This document shows positions 6,221 to 13,091 of a stretch of 15,604 bases of DNA, one piece after another. Each line of letters begins with the position of its first letter. Positions within the stretch are counted from its first letter, which is position 1. This DNA comes from Actinomycetota bacterium (GTDB lineage Bacteria; Actinomycetota; Humimicrobiia; Humimicrobiales; Humimicrobiaceae). The position numbers and the translations under genes were made by a program. The stretch spans positions 1 to 15,604 of the forward strand of contig JAGYOJ010000011.1 in NCBI GenBank assembly GCA_018399435.1. The letters are read 5' to 3'. The notes beneath the pieces were generated by a model. It had not been told where the DNA came from. It saw nothing but the letters and a program-made list of their open reading frames with translations, and made no database searches.

Positions 6221-6916
6221 ATGTTAGAAAAAAAAATATTAAAAAAAGCAATATATAATTGTAACCCTAACCAGATAGCCTATCTTGACCTTAAAACTAT
6301 TGATTATAATAAAGCTTACAATTTACAAGAAAAGCTCTTTGAAATAGTCAAGCAAAAAGATGGATTAGGGTTTTTATTGCTCCTTGAGCACAAACCAGTA
6401 ATCACTATTGGAAATAATAAAAATTTAGATAATCTGCTAGTAAATGAAAAAAAAATAAAACAACAAAAAATTGACCTGGTTCAATCAAATAGGGGCGGGG
6501 ATATTACTTTCCACGGCCCTGGACAACTTGTAGGTTATCCAATAATAAATTTAAAACATATTAAAAAAGATTTATCCCTTTATGTTTTTAATATCGAACA
6601 ACTAATAATAGATTTTCTTAGCTCCTATCAAATTAAGGCAGTTAGAATACCTAAACATAGGGGTGTATTTATTGATAATTTTAAAATTGCTTCTATAGGC
6701 ATTAGAATAAAAAAATGGATAACCATGCATGGATTTGCAATAAATATCAATACCGATTTAAATTATTTTGACAATATTATTGCATGCGGATTAAATAATT
6801 ATAGCCAAACATCCCTTAAAAAAATTTTAAACCAGGCAATACCAATGCCTTATGTCAAAGAACAGATAGTTACAAATTTTATAAATATTTTCAAAAAGAG
6901 AGTAATAGAAATTTAA
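6221..6916 (+). CDS. lipB: Octanoyl-[ACP]:protein N-octanoyltransferase (LipB)
   Basis: The enzyme transfers octanoate from acyl carrier protein to the target lysine of lipoyl domains, the first step of lipoate synthesis. The 231-aa product carries the family signature RGGDITFHGPGQLVGYP (91-107), the catalytic lysine in DNFKIASIGIRI (K155) and the acyl-thioester cysteine in IIACGL (C189). All are in the expected order, and the length is close to that of other LipB proteins. The start is the first ATG, 8 nt after a TATAAT box, without an SD. It lies between E3 and E2 genes of the complex it would modify. Lipoyl synthase (LipA), needed for sulfur insertion, is not in the window. The stop codon overlaps that of the convergent zinc-ribbon gene in TTAA (6913-6916). 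Confidence 0.93.
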   Translation: MLEKKILKKAIYNCNPNQIAYLDLKTIDYNKAYNLQEKLFEIVKQKDGLGFLLLLEHKPVITIGNNKNLDNLLVNEKKIKQQKIDLVQSNRGGDITFHGPGQLVGYPIINLKHIKKDLSLYVFNIEQLIIDFLSSYQIKAVRIPKHRGVFIDNFKIASIGIRIKKWITMHGFAININTDLNYFDNIIACGLNNYSQTSLKKILNQAIPMPYVKEQIVTNFINIFKKRVIEI

Positions 6917-7257
6917 CCATTTTCTTCTTTTTTTAACACCTCATAAATTTCTTTTAAAACCTTTAAAGGCTCCCTTATTAATCTTTTTGGGAAAAATGGC
7001 ATTAATGTAGCCACTGCTTTTTTCATATCCTCTGTCATTCTATGAGGCTTAGTTAAAATCCTATTGATAAAATCTTCAGCAAACACTGTTCTAAGATGCC
7101 TTCTGTCAATTTCAATTTTTTTGCCACAATTATTGCAGGAAACACTTTTTAAATAATTACCTATGTAATGCACCGTATGTGAAACTTCTTTATTGCAATT
7201 GACGCAAAACAAGGTAATTTCTTTTTTTTCATCTTTTACCATTTTACCTTTACACAT
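6913..7257 (-). CDS. Small zinc-ribbon protein of unknown function
   Basis: I do not recognise this 114-aa protein. Two CxxC knuckles, CVNC (18-21) and CNNC (41-44), separated by 19 residues, look like a zinc ribbon. A basic, helical C-terminal half follows, with RRHLRTVFAEDFINRIL (52-68) and KPHRMTEDMKKA (70-81), and there is no signal peptide or membrane segment. It starts 9 nt after the E2 stop codon and so is probably translated from the E2 mRNA. The start could instead be the ATG at 7242, which has AAAGG just before it; neither SD is convincing. Zinc ribbon plus basic helices could bind nucleic acid or a protein partner. Its position suggests a link to the dehydrogenase complex, but this is inference from context only. 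Confidence 0.7.
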   Translation of the reverse strand: MCKGKMVKDEKKEITLFCVNCNKEVSHTVHYIGNYLKSVSCNNCGKKIEIDRRHLRTVFAEDFINRILTKPHRMTEDMKKAVATLMPFFPKRLIREPLKVLKEIYEVLKKEENG

Positions 7258-7266
7258 TCTTATTGC

Positions 7267-8637
7267 TTATATAACAAGCATTTCAGGATTTTCAACAAGT
7301 CCAACTATGCTTTCTAAAAATCTTGCCCCCATTGCCCCATCAACAATCCTGTGGTCAACTGCAAGTGTTATCTCCATATAGGAGCATGGCTCTATTTTAC
7401 CATCCACTATTCCAGGCTCATCATATATTGCGCCTACTGCAAGTATGGCTGCCTGGGGAGGATTTATTATTGCTGTAAATTGCCTGATTGCTTTATACAT
7501 TCCAAGATTGCTAACAGTAAAGGTTCCATTTGATATCTCTTCTAAGGCAAGCTTTCCTTCTTTGGCTTTACCTATAAGCTCTACCCTTTTTTTAGCAATA
7601 TCTAATATAGATAGCCTATCAATATTATAGAGGGTAGGAACAATTAAACCTTCTTCTACTGCTATAGCCATGCCAACATTTATATCATCATAGATTATAT
7701 GCTGTCCATCCTGCAGGGATGAATTAACCTCTGGAACCTCTTTTAATGCGCTGGCTGTAATTTTTAATATAAAATCAGTATAAGTAATTTTTACGTTATA
7801 AAGAGAGGACACTTTTTCTTTTAACCTATTCCTTAGGGATACAAGATTTCCTGCATTTGCTTTTGCAGTTAAAAGTATATGGGGTATGTCTCTTTTAGAC
7901 TGGGACATTCTCTCTGCTATAACTTTTCTCATTCCCTTTAAAGGAGTTTTTGACTTTACAGAAATCTCTGATGGCCTTTCTTCTTTTGGCGCTGCCTTCT
8001 CTTTTTGTTTTGAAAAAGATGCTACATCATCTTTTACTATCCTGCCCTTAGGGCCGGTGCCTTTTATCCCTGCTTTCTTATAATCTATTCCCAGTTCAGC
8101 TGCAGTTTTTCTAGCAAGGGGAGATATCCTTATTCTTTCAGGCTCTTTAGCCTTTTTATATGATAAGACATCGTCTTTTGTAATTCTTCCCCTTGGCCCT
8201 GTGCCTTCTATGCTGGATAAATCTATATCATTTTCTTTTGCCAATCTTTTTGCCAGCGGACTTGCTTTTATCCTTTCTTCAGCGCTTTCATCTATTGCCT
8301 GGGGAGTAGTTTCTACTTTAGCTTCAGGAGCTTTAACTTCTTCTTCTTTTTTTTCTTTACCCTTAGTTTCTTTTTTTATAGCTTCTTTATCTACCTCTTC
8401 ATCTTCTTCACCGATATAAGCTACTACTTCAGTTACAGGGACTTCGTCTCCTTCGCCCTTTAATATTTTTTTAAGGTAGCCTTCATTATATGCTTCAACT
8501 TCTAATGACACTTTATCTGTCATTACTTCAAAGAGCACGTCTCCTACTTCTATTTTATCTCCTTCTTTTTTATTCCATTTCTCTATAGTGCCTGATTCCA
8601 TGGTTAGGCCCAGTTTAGGCATTATTACTTCATGCAT
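7267..8637 (-). CDS. pdhC: Dihydrolipoyllysine acyltransferase (E2) with two peripheral-subunit-binding domains
   Basis: E2 is the core of the 2-oxoacid dehydrogenase complex and moves the acetyl group from its lipoyl arm to CoA. The 456 residues comprise one lipoyl domain (about 1-78, lipoyl-lysine K42 in MTDKVSLEVEA), an acidic/Lys-rich linker, a first E3/E1-binding domain (about 122-157, KASPLAKRLAKE...GPRGRITKDDV), a second (about 168-205, RISPLARKTAAE...GPKGRIVKDDV), a flexible linker, and the catalytic domain (about 230-456) ending with DHRIVDGA (H429, D433). ATG 8637 is chosen over the longer frame because GGGAGG lies 5 nt upstream. The zinc-ribbon gene follows directly. Pyruvate or acetoin is the likeliest substrate pathway. 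The tandem binding domains are less usual than a single one. Confidence 0.92.
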   Translation of the reverse strand: MHEVIMPKLGLTMESGTIEKWNKKEGDKIEVGDVLFEVMTDKVSLEVEAYNEGYLKKILKGEGDEVPVTEVVAYIGEEDEEVDKEAIKKETKGKEKKEEEVKAPEAKVETTPQAIDESAEERIKASPLAKRLAKENDIDLSSIEGTGPRGRITKDDVLSYKKAKEPERIRISPLARKTAAELGIDYKKAGIKGTGPKGRIVKDDVASFSKQKEKAAPKEERPSEISVKSKTPLKGMRKVIAERMSQSKRDIPHILLTAKANAGNLVSLRNRLKEKVSSLYNVKITYTDFILKITASALKEVPEVNSSLQDGQHIIYDDINVGMAIAVEEGLIVPTLYNIDRLSILDIAKKRVELIGKAKEGKLALEEISNGTFTVSNLGMYKAIRQFTAIINPPQAAILAVGAIYDEPGIVDGKIEPCSYMEITLAVDHRIVDGAMGARFLESIVGLVENPEMLVI

Positions 8638-8642
8638 ATTTT

Positions 8643-8648
8643 CCTCCC
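8643..8648 (-). promoter_or_regulatory. Shine-Dalgarno of the E2 gene
   Basis: GGGAGG lies 5 nt before ATG 8637-8635. It excludes the upstream in-frame start at 8664, which would put the SD inside the coding sequence. Confidence 0.8.
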
Positions 8649-8685
8649 GTAGAAAAATAATCAATATATTCTAAATTTCATAGTG

Positions 8686-8696
8686 ATTATATTATA
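8686..8696 (-). promoter_or_regulatory. Candidate -10 region for the E2 gene
   Basis: Two overlapping TATAAT hexamers on the minus strand (8696-8691 and 8691-8686) lie about 50 nt before the E2 ATG. No good -35 is seen (TTGTTT is only 15 nt from the first). The leader would carry the SD. Confidence 0.4.
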
Positions 8697-8721
8697 ATAG
8701 ATAAAAATAATAAACAAAAAA

Positions 8722-8741
8722 AAATTGCAGAAATGCAATTT
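8722..8741 (-). other. Perfect 8-bp hairpin next to an A/T tract upstream of E2
   Basis: AAATTGCA and TGCAATTT flank a 4-nt loop (GAAA on the plus strand, TTTC on the minus). On the minus strand it runs into nine T residues, so it could stop leftward transcription coming from the Gfo side or attenuate an E2 transcript starting further upstream. The stem has only two G-C pairs, which is weak for an intrinsic terminator. Confidence 0.35.
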
Positions 8742-8860
8742 ATATCAAAATTAGCCTAAATTAGTTAAGATATCTTTCCATTTATTGATACCGCTAACTT
8801 AATTTTTACTATTTAGCTCTCTGTTATAACTTAATAGCATAGTATATTTCTTTTATATCT

Positions 8861-8876
8861 ACATAAATATTTATGT
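8861..8876. repeat. 16-bp perfect palindrome before the Gfo/Idh/MocA gene
   Basis: ACATAAATATTTATGT is fully self-complementary and lies 39 bp before the ATG at 8916, where an operator would be expected. AT-rich composition makes short palindromes common, but one of 16 bp at this position is notable. A second, shorter palindrome, AAGATATCTT, is at 8767-8776. The rest of 8638-8915 shows no gene. Confidence 0.4.
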
Positions 8877-8905
8877 TAAAATAATTTTAAAATTGTAATA
8901 TTTAT

Positions 8906-8910
8906 GGGGG
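8906..8910 (+). promoter_or_regulatory. Shine-Dalgarno of the Gfo/Idh/MocA gene
   Basis: GGGGG lies 5 nt before the ATG at 8916. It makes that codon the likely start rather than the ATG at 8904, whose last base is part of the G run. Confidence 0.65.
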
Positions 8911-8915
8911 CTATA

Positions 8916-10064
8916 ATGAAAAAACTTGGAATTGGCATGATAGGTTACGGTTTTATTGGCAAGGTGCATACATTAGCTTATAAAAATCTTGATTATTATT
9001 ATGATAATGTTCCTGCAGATATTAATATGGTAGGCGTATACTCTAGAAACATAGAGAATGCAAATCTGGGAGTAAAGCAGGGAGGTTATAAATTTGCAAC
9101 TGATGATTATGAAGAAATAATAAATAATGATGAAATTGATGTTATAGATATATGTACCCCTAATTATCTGCATAAGGAAATATTTATTAAAGCTTTAGAA
9201 AAAGGAAAACATGTACACTGCGAAAAGCCTCTGGCTTTAAACCTCTCTGATGCTAAGGAAATCCTAAAAATATCTAAAAAATACCCCCGCCTTAAAACCC
9301 AGATTACTTTTGAATACCGTTACCAGCCTGCAATTATGAGAGCCAAACAGCTTATCGAGGATGGGTTTTTAGGAAAAGTTTTCAGTGTACGCGGAGCTTA
9401 CCTTCATTCTGGCTATATTGACCCCGAGAGGCCAATAAGTTGGAGGCTTCAAAAAAAGTATAGTGGCGGGGGAGCCTTATATGATATGGGGTCTCATTTA
9501 ATTGATTTAACCAGGTTTCTTTTAGGTGATTTTTCTAAAGTTTTTCTAAAACAAAACACTTTTATAAAGAAACGGCCATTAAGGGATAAAATTAAGAAGG
9601 TAGATGTAGACGTAGATGATATTTCTATCTTACTTTTTGAAATGGCTAATGGCGCAATGGGAACAATTGAAGCATCAAGGCTTGCAACTGGCTCAAATGA
9701 TGAGCTTAGGCTTGAGATACATGGCCAAAAAGGCGCAATTAAATTTAACAGCATGCAGCCAAATTTTTTAGAAGCTTATGATACAAGAAGCCCTGGTAAG
9801 CCAATTGGCGGCAAAAGGGGATTTATTGCAATAGAGACAGTACAGAGATACCCCAAGCCTGCAAACCAGTTCCCGGGTCCAAAATTTACAATAGGCTGGC
9901 TGAGATATAGCCTGGCAAATACTATGGACTTCATAATAAATATTGTTGAAGATAGAAAACCTTCTACAGGAATTATAGAAGGATATAAAACTCAGGAAAC
10001 ACTAGAAGCCGCTATCATTTCAAATAAGGAAAAGAAATGGATTAATTTACCATTAAAAATATAG
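8916..10064 (+). CDS. Gfo/Idh/MocA-family NAD(P)-dependent oxidoreductase
   Basis: The 382-aa cytosolic protein should oxidise or reduce a sugar, inositol or related polyol. It has an N-terminal Rossmann fold with GYGFIG (10-15), the DICTPNYLH segment (78-86) before the EKP motif (E103-K-P), and the C-terminal alpha/beta domain with YDMGSHLIDLTRF (189-201), in which H194 and D197 are the usual catalytic or structural residues. EKPLALN and GGGALYDMGSH are hallmarks of the family. It is monocistronic between two intergenic regions of about 250 bp. A 16-bp palindrome upstream may be an operator. The substrate cannot be named; dehydrogenases of inositol, glucose or UDP-sugars all fit. Confidence 0.92.
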   Translation: MKKLGIGMIGYGFIGKVHTLAYKNLDYYYDNVPADINMVGVYSRNIENANLGVKQGGYKFATDDYEEIINNDEIDVIDICTPNYLHKEIFIKALEKGKHVHCEKPLALNLSDAKEILKISKKYPRLKTQITFEYRYQPAIMRAKQLIEDGFLGKVFSVRGAYLHSGYIDPERPISWRLQKKYSGGGALYDMGSHLIDLTRFLLGDFSKVFLKQNTFIKKRPLRDKIKKVDVDVDDISILLFEMANGAMGTIEASRLATGSNDELRLEIHGQKGAIKFNSMQPNFLEAYDTRSPGKPIGGKRGFIAIETVQRYPKPANQFPGPKFTIGWLRYSLANTMDFIINIVEDRKPSTGIIEGYKTQETLEAAIISNKEKKWINLPLKI

Positions 10065-10320
10065 AGAATTAAAAATTAAGGCTTAACTTGTCTGGCCATG
10101 ATAATCCTTTTGGTTAATTTTAAAACTTTATATATAAAGCACTTTATAAACCTTAAGCCAGGTATCGCCCTGGATTCAATTCTTATAAATATAAGGCTGA
10201 ATTTATTCTAATTCTGTATAAAACTTTTTATCTCTAAGTGTAAAAGTAACTGTCTTAGCCGAAAGGATAACACCTTGCTTTGCCATAGTTTACTGCTGCT
10301 TGTGATATAATAATATAACT
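10065..10320. other. Intergenic region without a recognisable gene
   Basis: This 256-bp stretch separates two plus-strand genes. It holds a small perfect hairpin (CCAGG/CCTGG with a 6-nt loop, 10158-10173, without a T-tract) and several short AT-rich dyads. It also contains a 27-codon minus-strand frame (10286-10203) with an ATG but no SD, which I do not call a gene. The right end is the promoter of the protease gene. Confidence 0.5.
10303..10311 (+). promoter_or_regulatory. Extended -10 promoter of the trypsin-like lipoprotein gene, predicted leaderless
   Basis: TGATATAAT combines the extended -10 TGn (10303-10305) with a perfect TATAAT (10306-10311), 9 nt before the ATG at 10321. No -35 or SD is evident. 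The predicted start of transcription is within a few nt of the ATG. Confidence 0.6.
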
Positions 10321-11043
10321 ATGAGAAAACTATTTATTATTATCTTACTAATTACAATAGCCACAAGCCTTTCATGTTCTTTTATGCCCAATAGCGTAGA
10401 TGAAGACAGGTATTTATTATTACAGAAAAAATCTATTGAAAAGAATAGGGAGCTAGGGAAAATAATTTCAGAACAAGAGAAGCAAATATATGATTTAGAA
10501 AATAAGCTGGATAAAAGCTTAAAAAACGAAGAAGAAATACAAGCAATAATTAAAAATTTAAACAAACTTGTAAAAAATGTGTTTTATGTTTATGGATTTA
10601 ATGGATCACAAGAGGTTTTTGGCACTGGTTTTACCATAACTTATAAAGGGAAATCCTATTTTGTCACTGCAGGGCATATTGTTGATGGCAATTGCGGATA
10701 CCATAATAGGTTAGGTTTTAAGCAAAACCTAACCAAAGACTGGCATTACCCCAAAATTTTATGTTATAAAAATGATTATAAAAATGATTATGCTATATTT
10801 GAAGGCAGAGGCATTTACACAAGCTTCGAGGTAGATACCGGGGACAGTGCCGGCTACATTATGGGCAACCTTGAATTAAATGATAATATTATTAAAAGCT
10901 CTTATTCTAGTATAGCGCTCGGCGAAAGCGGAAGCCCTATTATAAATAATTCAGGCAAAGTTACTGCTTTTAGAATAACAGCTTGGAAAAATACTGATAT
11001 AGATAAAATAATTGAAGCTATTAATGATATAGAAGAAAACTAA
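10321..11043 (+). CDS. Membrane-anchored lipoprotein with coiled coil and trypsin-like serine protease domain
   Basis: The 240-aa protein starts with a lipoprotein signal ending in SLSC (C19). A charged, heptad-like helix (about 30-85) suggests a coiled coil that lifts the catalytic domain from the membrane. The rest looks like a chymotrypsin-fold peptidase: FVTAGHIVDG gives H119, NDYAIF gives D156, and GESGSPII gives S203 within the GDSGGP-type motif. No PDZ domain follows, unlike DegP/HtrA. A 12-nt tandem duplication (10764-10791) makes KNDYKNDY, so D152 repeats the D156 context. It is probably extracytoplasmic. The 3' end shares CTAA (11040-11043) with the convergent radical SAM gene. The substrate and role are unknown, and divergence from HtrA leaves the exact clan subfamily open. 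Confidence 0.8.
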   Translation: MRKLFIIILLITIATSLSCSFMPNSVDEDRYLLLQKKSIEKNRELGKIISEQEKQIYDLENKLDKSLKNEEEIQAIIKNLNKLVKNVFYVYGFNGSQEVFGTGFTITYKGKSYFVTAGHIVDGNCGYHNRLGFKQNLTKDWHYPKILCYKNDYKNDYAIFEGRGIYTSFEVDTGDSAGYIMGNLELNDNIIKSSYSSIALGESGSPIINNSGKVTAFRITAWKNTDIDKIIEAINDIEEN

Positions 11044-12467
11044 ACATTTTGCAGTATATCCCAATAAGCTCCCCTTTGACCCTGCCTTATGGCTTCCTGT
11101 AATTTTTGGTTTTTATTGTAATTATAATTTTTTTTAGAGCTTTCGCTTGCCCCTATAAAAAACCTTTTATCATCTTCTATTATGCTATTGGTATACTCTA
11201 CTATCTCTGCGCCTAATTCTTCAGATATGTAAAAGATAGGATTTAAAAAACTAAGATTCTTATAATAATTGCCAAATATATTCTTTTTATAATCTTTATT
11301 TTTAATGTTTTTTTTCACTAGTTGAGAAAGAATGGTCCCAGGATAAATTCTAATTCCATAGGAAATACCGGCACAGGTAGGATTTAATTTTTTTACATAT
11401 TCTATAGTATATTTTATGCTCTTTTTATTTTCCCCGGGTCCGCCTACTAATAGATCAAACATAAACTTTATACCATATTTTTTACAAAGCTCTGCTACTC
11501 TTTTAATATCTTGGGGCTTATGCCTTCTATTAAGGTTTTTAAGAATTTTTAAATCTGCACTGTCAATTCCAAAATTAATCCCTGTACAGCCAGCATTTCT
11601 TAGTTTTTTTGCAAATGTTTCACTAAAAGGTACAGGGCTCATGTATGTATACCATTTGATGCTTTTGCCTAAATTATTGTCTATCATCTCATCAATTAAC
11701 TCTTCTGCATGGGCTATCTCTGAATTAAATTCACTATCACAGAAATGCAGGTAATTGATTCCCTTTTTTAGCAAGTTTCTCATTTCATTTATCAAGTTAT
11801 TTATTGGCCTAACTCTTACATTGCTGCCTTTAATCAAGGGGTCAGCACAATATATGCATTTTCTTCCGCACCCCCTTTTTGTCTCAATACTTCCCATTCC
11901 CCCTTCCCTAAAATATTTCCTATTATCAACAAAATCCCTATAAGGAAGGGGAAATACATCTAAGCTATTATAAGGGGAAGCTGAATTTGTATAGTTATGA
12001 TAAATAACGCCCTTTAATCCATCAATTGCTTTGCCTTCCCTTATTGCTTCAGCTAATTTGAAAAAATTATATTCTCCATCCCCAATGACTCCATAATCTC
12101 CGCCAAGGTAGCTTAGCATAGCGCCAGGCATTATAGAAAAACCACTTCCTCCAATAATAATTGGGGAATTAGAATATTTTTTTAGGGTATTTATAATATT
12201 TTTTGCTTCAGGCAAAAAGTTATCCCTGCTTAAAAAATAACAGTCATCACTATTTCTAATGCTTACTCCTATTGCTAAAAAAGAATTATTGTTTAATTTT
12301 TTTAAAATATCTTTTTTTATATCATCAGAAAAATTTAGATCAAGGAGCACTGGCTCAAAACCTTTAGCTATTAAGGCACCTGCAATATAATCCAATCCTA
12401 TAGGGGCTATAGGCGGTTTGATTAAATTGGAATTGATAAGCAAGATTTTGCTTTTACCATTTTGCAT
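11040..12467 (-). CDS. B12-binding-domain radical SAM enzyme
   Basis: The 475-aa protein is predicted to use SAM, a 4Fe-4S cluster and probably cobalamin for a radical reaction. An N-terminal alpha/beta domain of about 150 residues has the layout of B12-binding domains: KILLINSNL, APIGLDYIAGAL, PIIIGGSGFS and YGVIGDGE. The radical SAM motif follows as RGCGRKCIYC, with C200, C204 and C207. The TIM-barrel part contains INFGIDSADLKIL and FMFDLLVGGPGE. The DxHxxG lower-ligand motif is not seen, as is common in this class. It starts 7 nt after the C_GCAxxG gene on the same strand, so the two are probably one operon. No SD is visible. Likely roles are methylation, methylthiolation or ring chemistry; the substrate is unknown. 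Confidence 0.87.
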   Translation of the reverse strand: MQNGKSKILLINSNLIKPPIAPIGLDYIAGALIAKGFEPVLLDLNFSDDIKKDILKKLNNNSFLAIGVSIRNSDDCYFLSRDNFLPEAKNIINTLKKYSNSPIIIGGSGFSIMPGAMLSYLGGDYGVIGDGEYNFFKLAEAIREGKAIDGLKGVIYHNYTNSASPYNSLDVFPLPYRDFVDNRKYFREGGMGSIETKRGCGRKCIYCADPLIKGSNVRVRPINNLINEMRNLLKKGINYLHFCDSEFNSEIAHAEELIDEMIDNNLGKSIKWYTYMSPVPFSETFAKKLRNAGCTGINFGIDSADLKILKNLNRRHKPQDIKRVAELCKKYGIKFMFDLLVGGPGENKKSIKYTIEYVKKLNPTCAGISYGIRIYPGTILSQLVKKNIKNKDYKKNIFGNYYKNLSFLNPIFYISEELGAEIVEYTNSIIEDDKRFFIGASESSKKNYNYNKNQKLQEAIRQGQRGAYWDILQNV

Positions 12468-12474
12468 TTAAATT

Positions 12475-13017
12475 TTATATATCTAAACTGTCTATAAAAT
12501 ATTTAAATAATTGGCTATGCTCTTTTAATATTAATTCTGCTGTCCACCTTGATGCCCTACCTACTACAAGCGGGCATTTATCTTTGCTTCCACAAACCTT
12601 ATGAAACTCTTCCTTCTCTTTATAATCTAATAGATTAAATGATTTTCCAAATATATTTTTCTGTATGTCTTTACATATAACAGTGCCATATGTTTTTATA
12701 AACCTGTCGTAAAGATTTTTAACAACCCCATATACCCCTGATTTAGAGGAAGAAGTATTAAAATCTTTTTTATTTCTGCCTAAAATTTTGCCTATAAATA
12801 ATGAACCCCCTGCAAACCCTCCACATCCTGAAACAATTGTAAGGCCTCCTCCGCCAGCTAAAGCAGTAGAAGCTTTAAAAAGCTCCCCGCTCTTCAAATT
12901 AAATGCATCTTCTAATGCGCCCACTGTACACTGCGCACAACTCCTGTACCTAGATTCGTATTCTTTGCCCAAGCAAAAGGCTTTATTTATTATTCTATCT
13001 TTATTTTTTTCTTCCAT
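12475..13017 (-). CDS. C_GCAxxG_C_C-family Cys-rich probable redox protein
   Basis: The 180-aa protein carries scattered cysteines at 15, 27, 30, 65, 115, 142 and 148. CAQCTVGALEDAF (27-39), a Gly-rich ALAGGGG turn (53-58), SGCGGFAGG (63-71), a VICKDIQ segment and KVCGSKDKCP (140-149) follow the order of the C_GCAxxG_C_C family. In that family the central motif is usually GxCGAxxG; here it is SGCGGFAGG, a close variant. No signal peptide is visible. Its biochemical function is not established; metal or Fe-S binding is assumed from the cysteines. It precedes the radical SAM gene by 7 nt and follows the E1 beta gene by 74 nt on the same strand, so it may be cotranscribed with either. No SD or clear promoter is seen. 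Confidence 0.75.
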   Translation of the reverse strand: MEEKNKDRIINKAFCLGKEYESRYRSCAQCTVGALEDAFNLKSGELFKASTALAGGGGLTIVSGCGGFAGGSLFIGKILGRNKKDFNTSSSKSGVYGVVKNLYDRFIKTYGTVICKDIQKNIFGKSFNLLDYKEKEEFHKVCGSKDKCPLVVGRASRWTAELILKEHSQLFKYFIDSLDI

Positions 13018-13034
13018 GAAAATATGGTTAAGTT

Positions 13035-13057
13035 AATAATAAAAAATTTTAATTATT
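13035..13057. repeat. AT-only inverted repeat between E1 beta and the C_GCAxxG gene
   Basis: AATAAT and ATTATT arms with near-complete A/T pairing between them form a 23-nt dyad in the 74-bp gap. It has no G or C, so it would be a poor intrinsic terminator. Whether it separates the PDH unit from the following genes is unknown. Confidence 0.3.
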
Positions 13058-13091
13058 ATGCAGAATATTATGAAATAATTATAGCTATCTT

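Noticed and set aside
8767..8776. AAGATATCTT palindrome as an operator
   Set aside because: Ten AT-rich bases are too short to exceed chance in this composition, and it is far from any promoter I can define.
10158..10200. GC-richer hairpin and a TTCAA-type sequence that briefly resembled a tRNA T-arm
   Set aside because: No 5-bp stem flanks the TTCAATT, and no anticodon or acceptor stem can be drawn. It also lacks a T-tract for a terminator.
10203..10286. 27-codon minus-strand frame starting with ATG in the gap before the protease gene
   Set aside because: It has a protein-like composition but no SD, no neighbour relation and a length easily reached by chance, so it is not called a gene.
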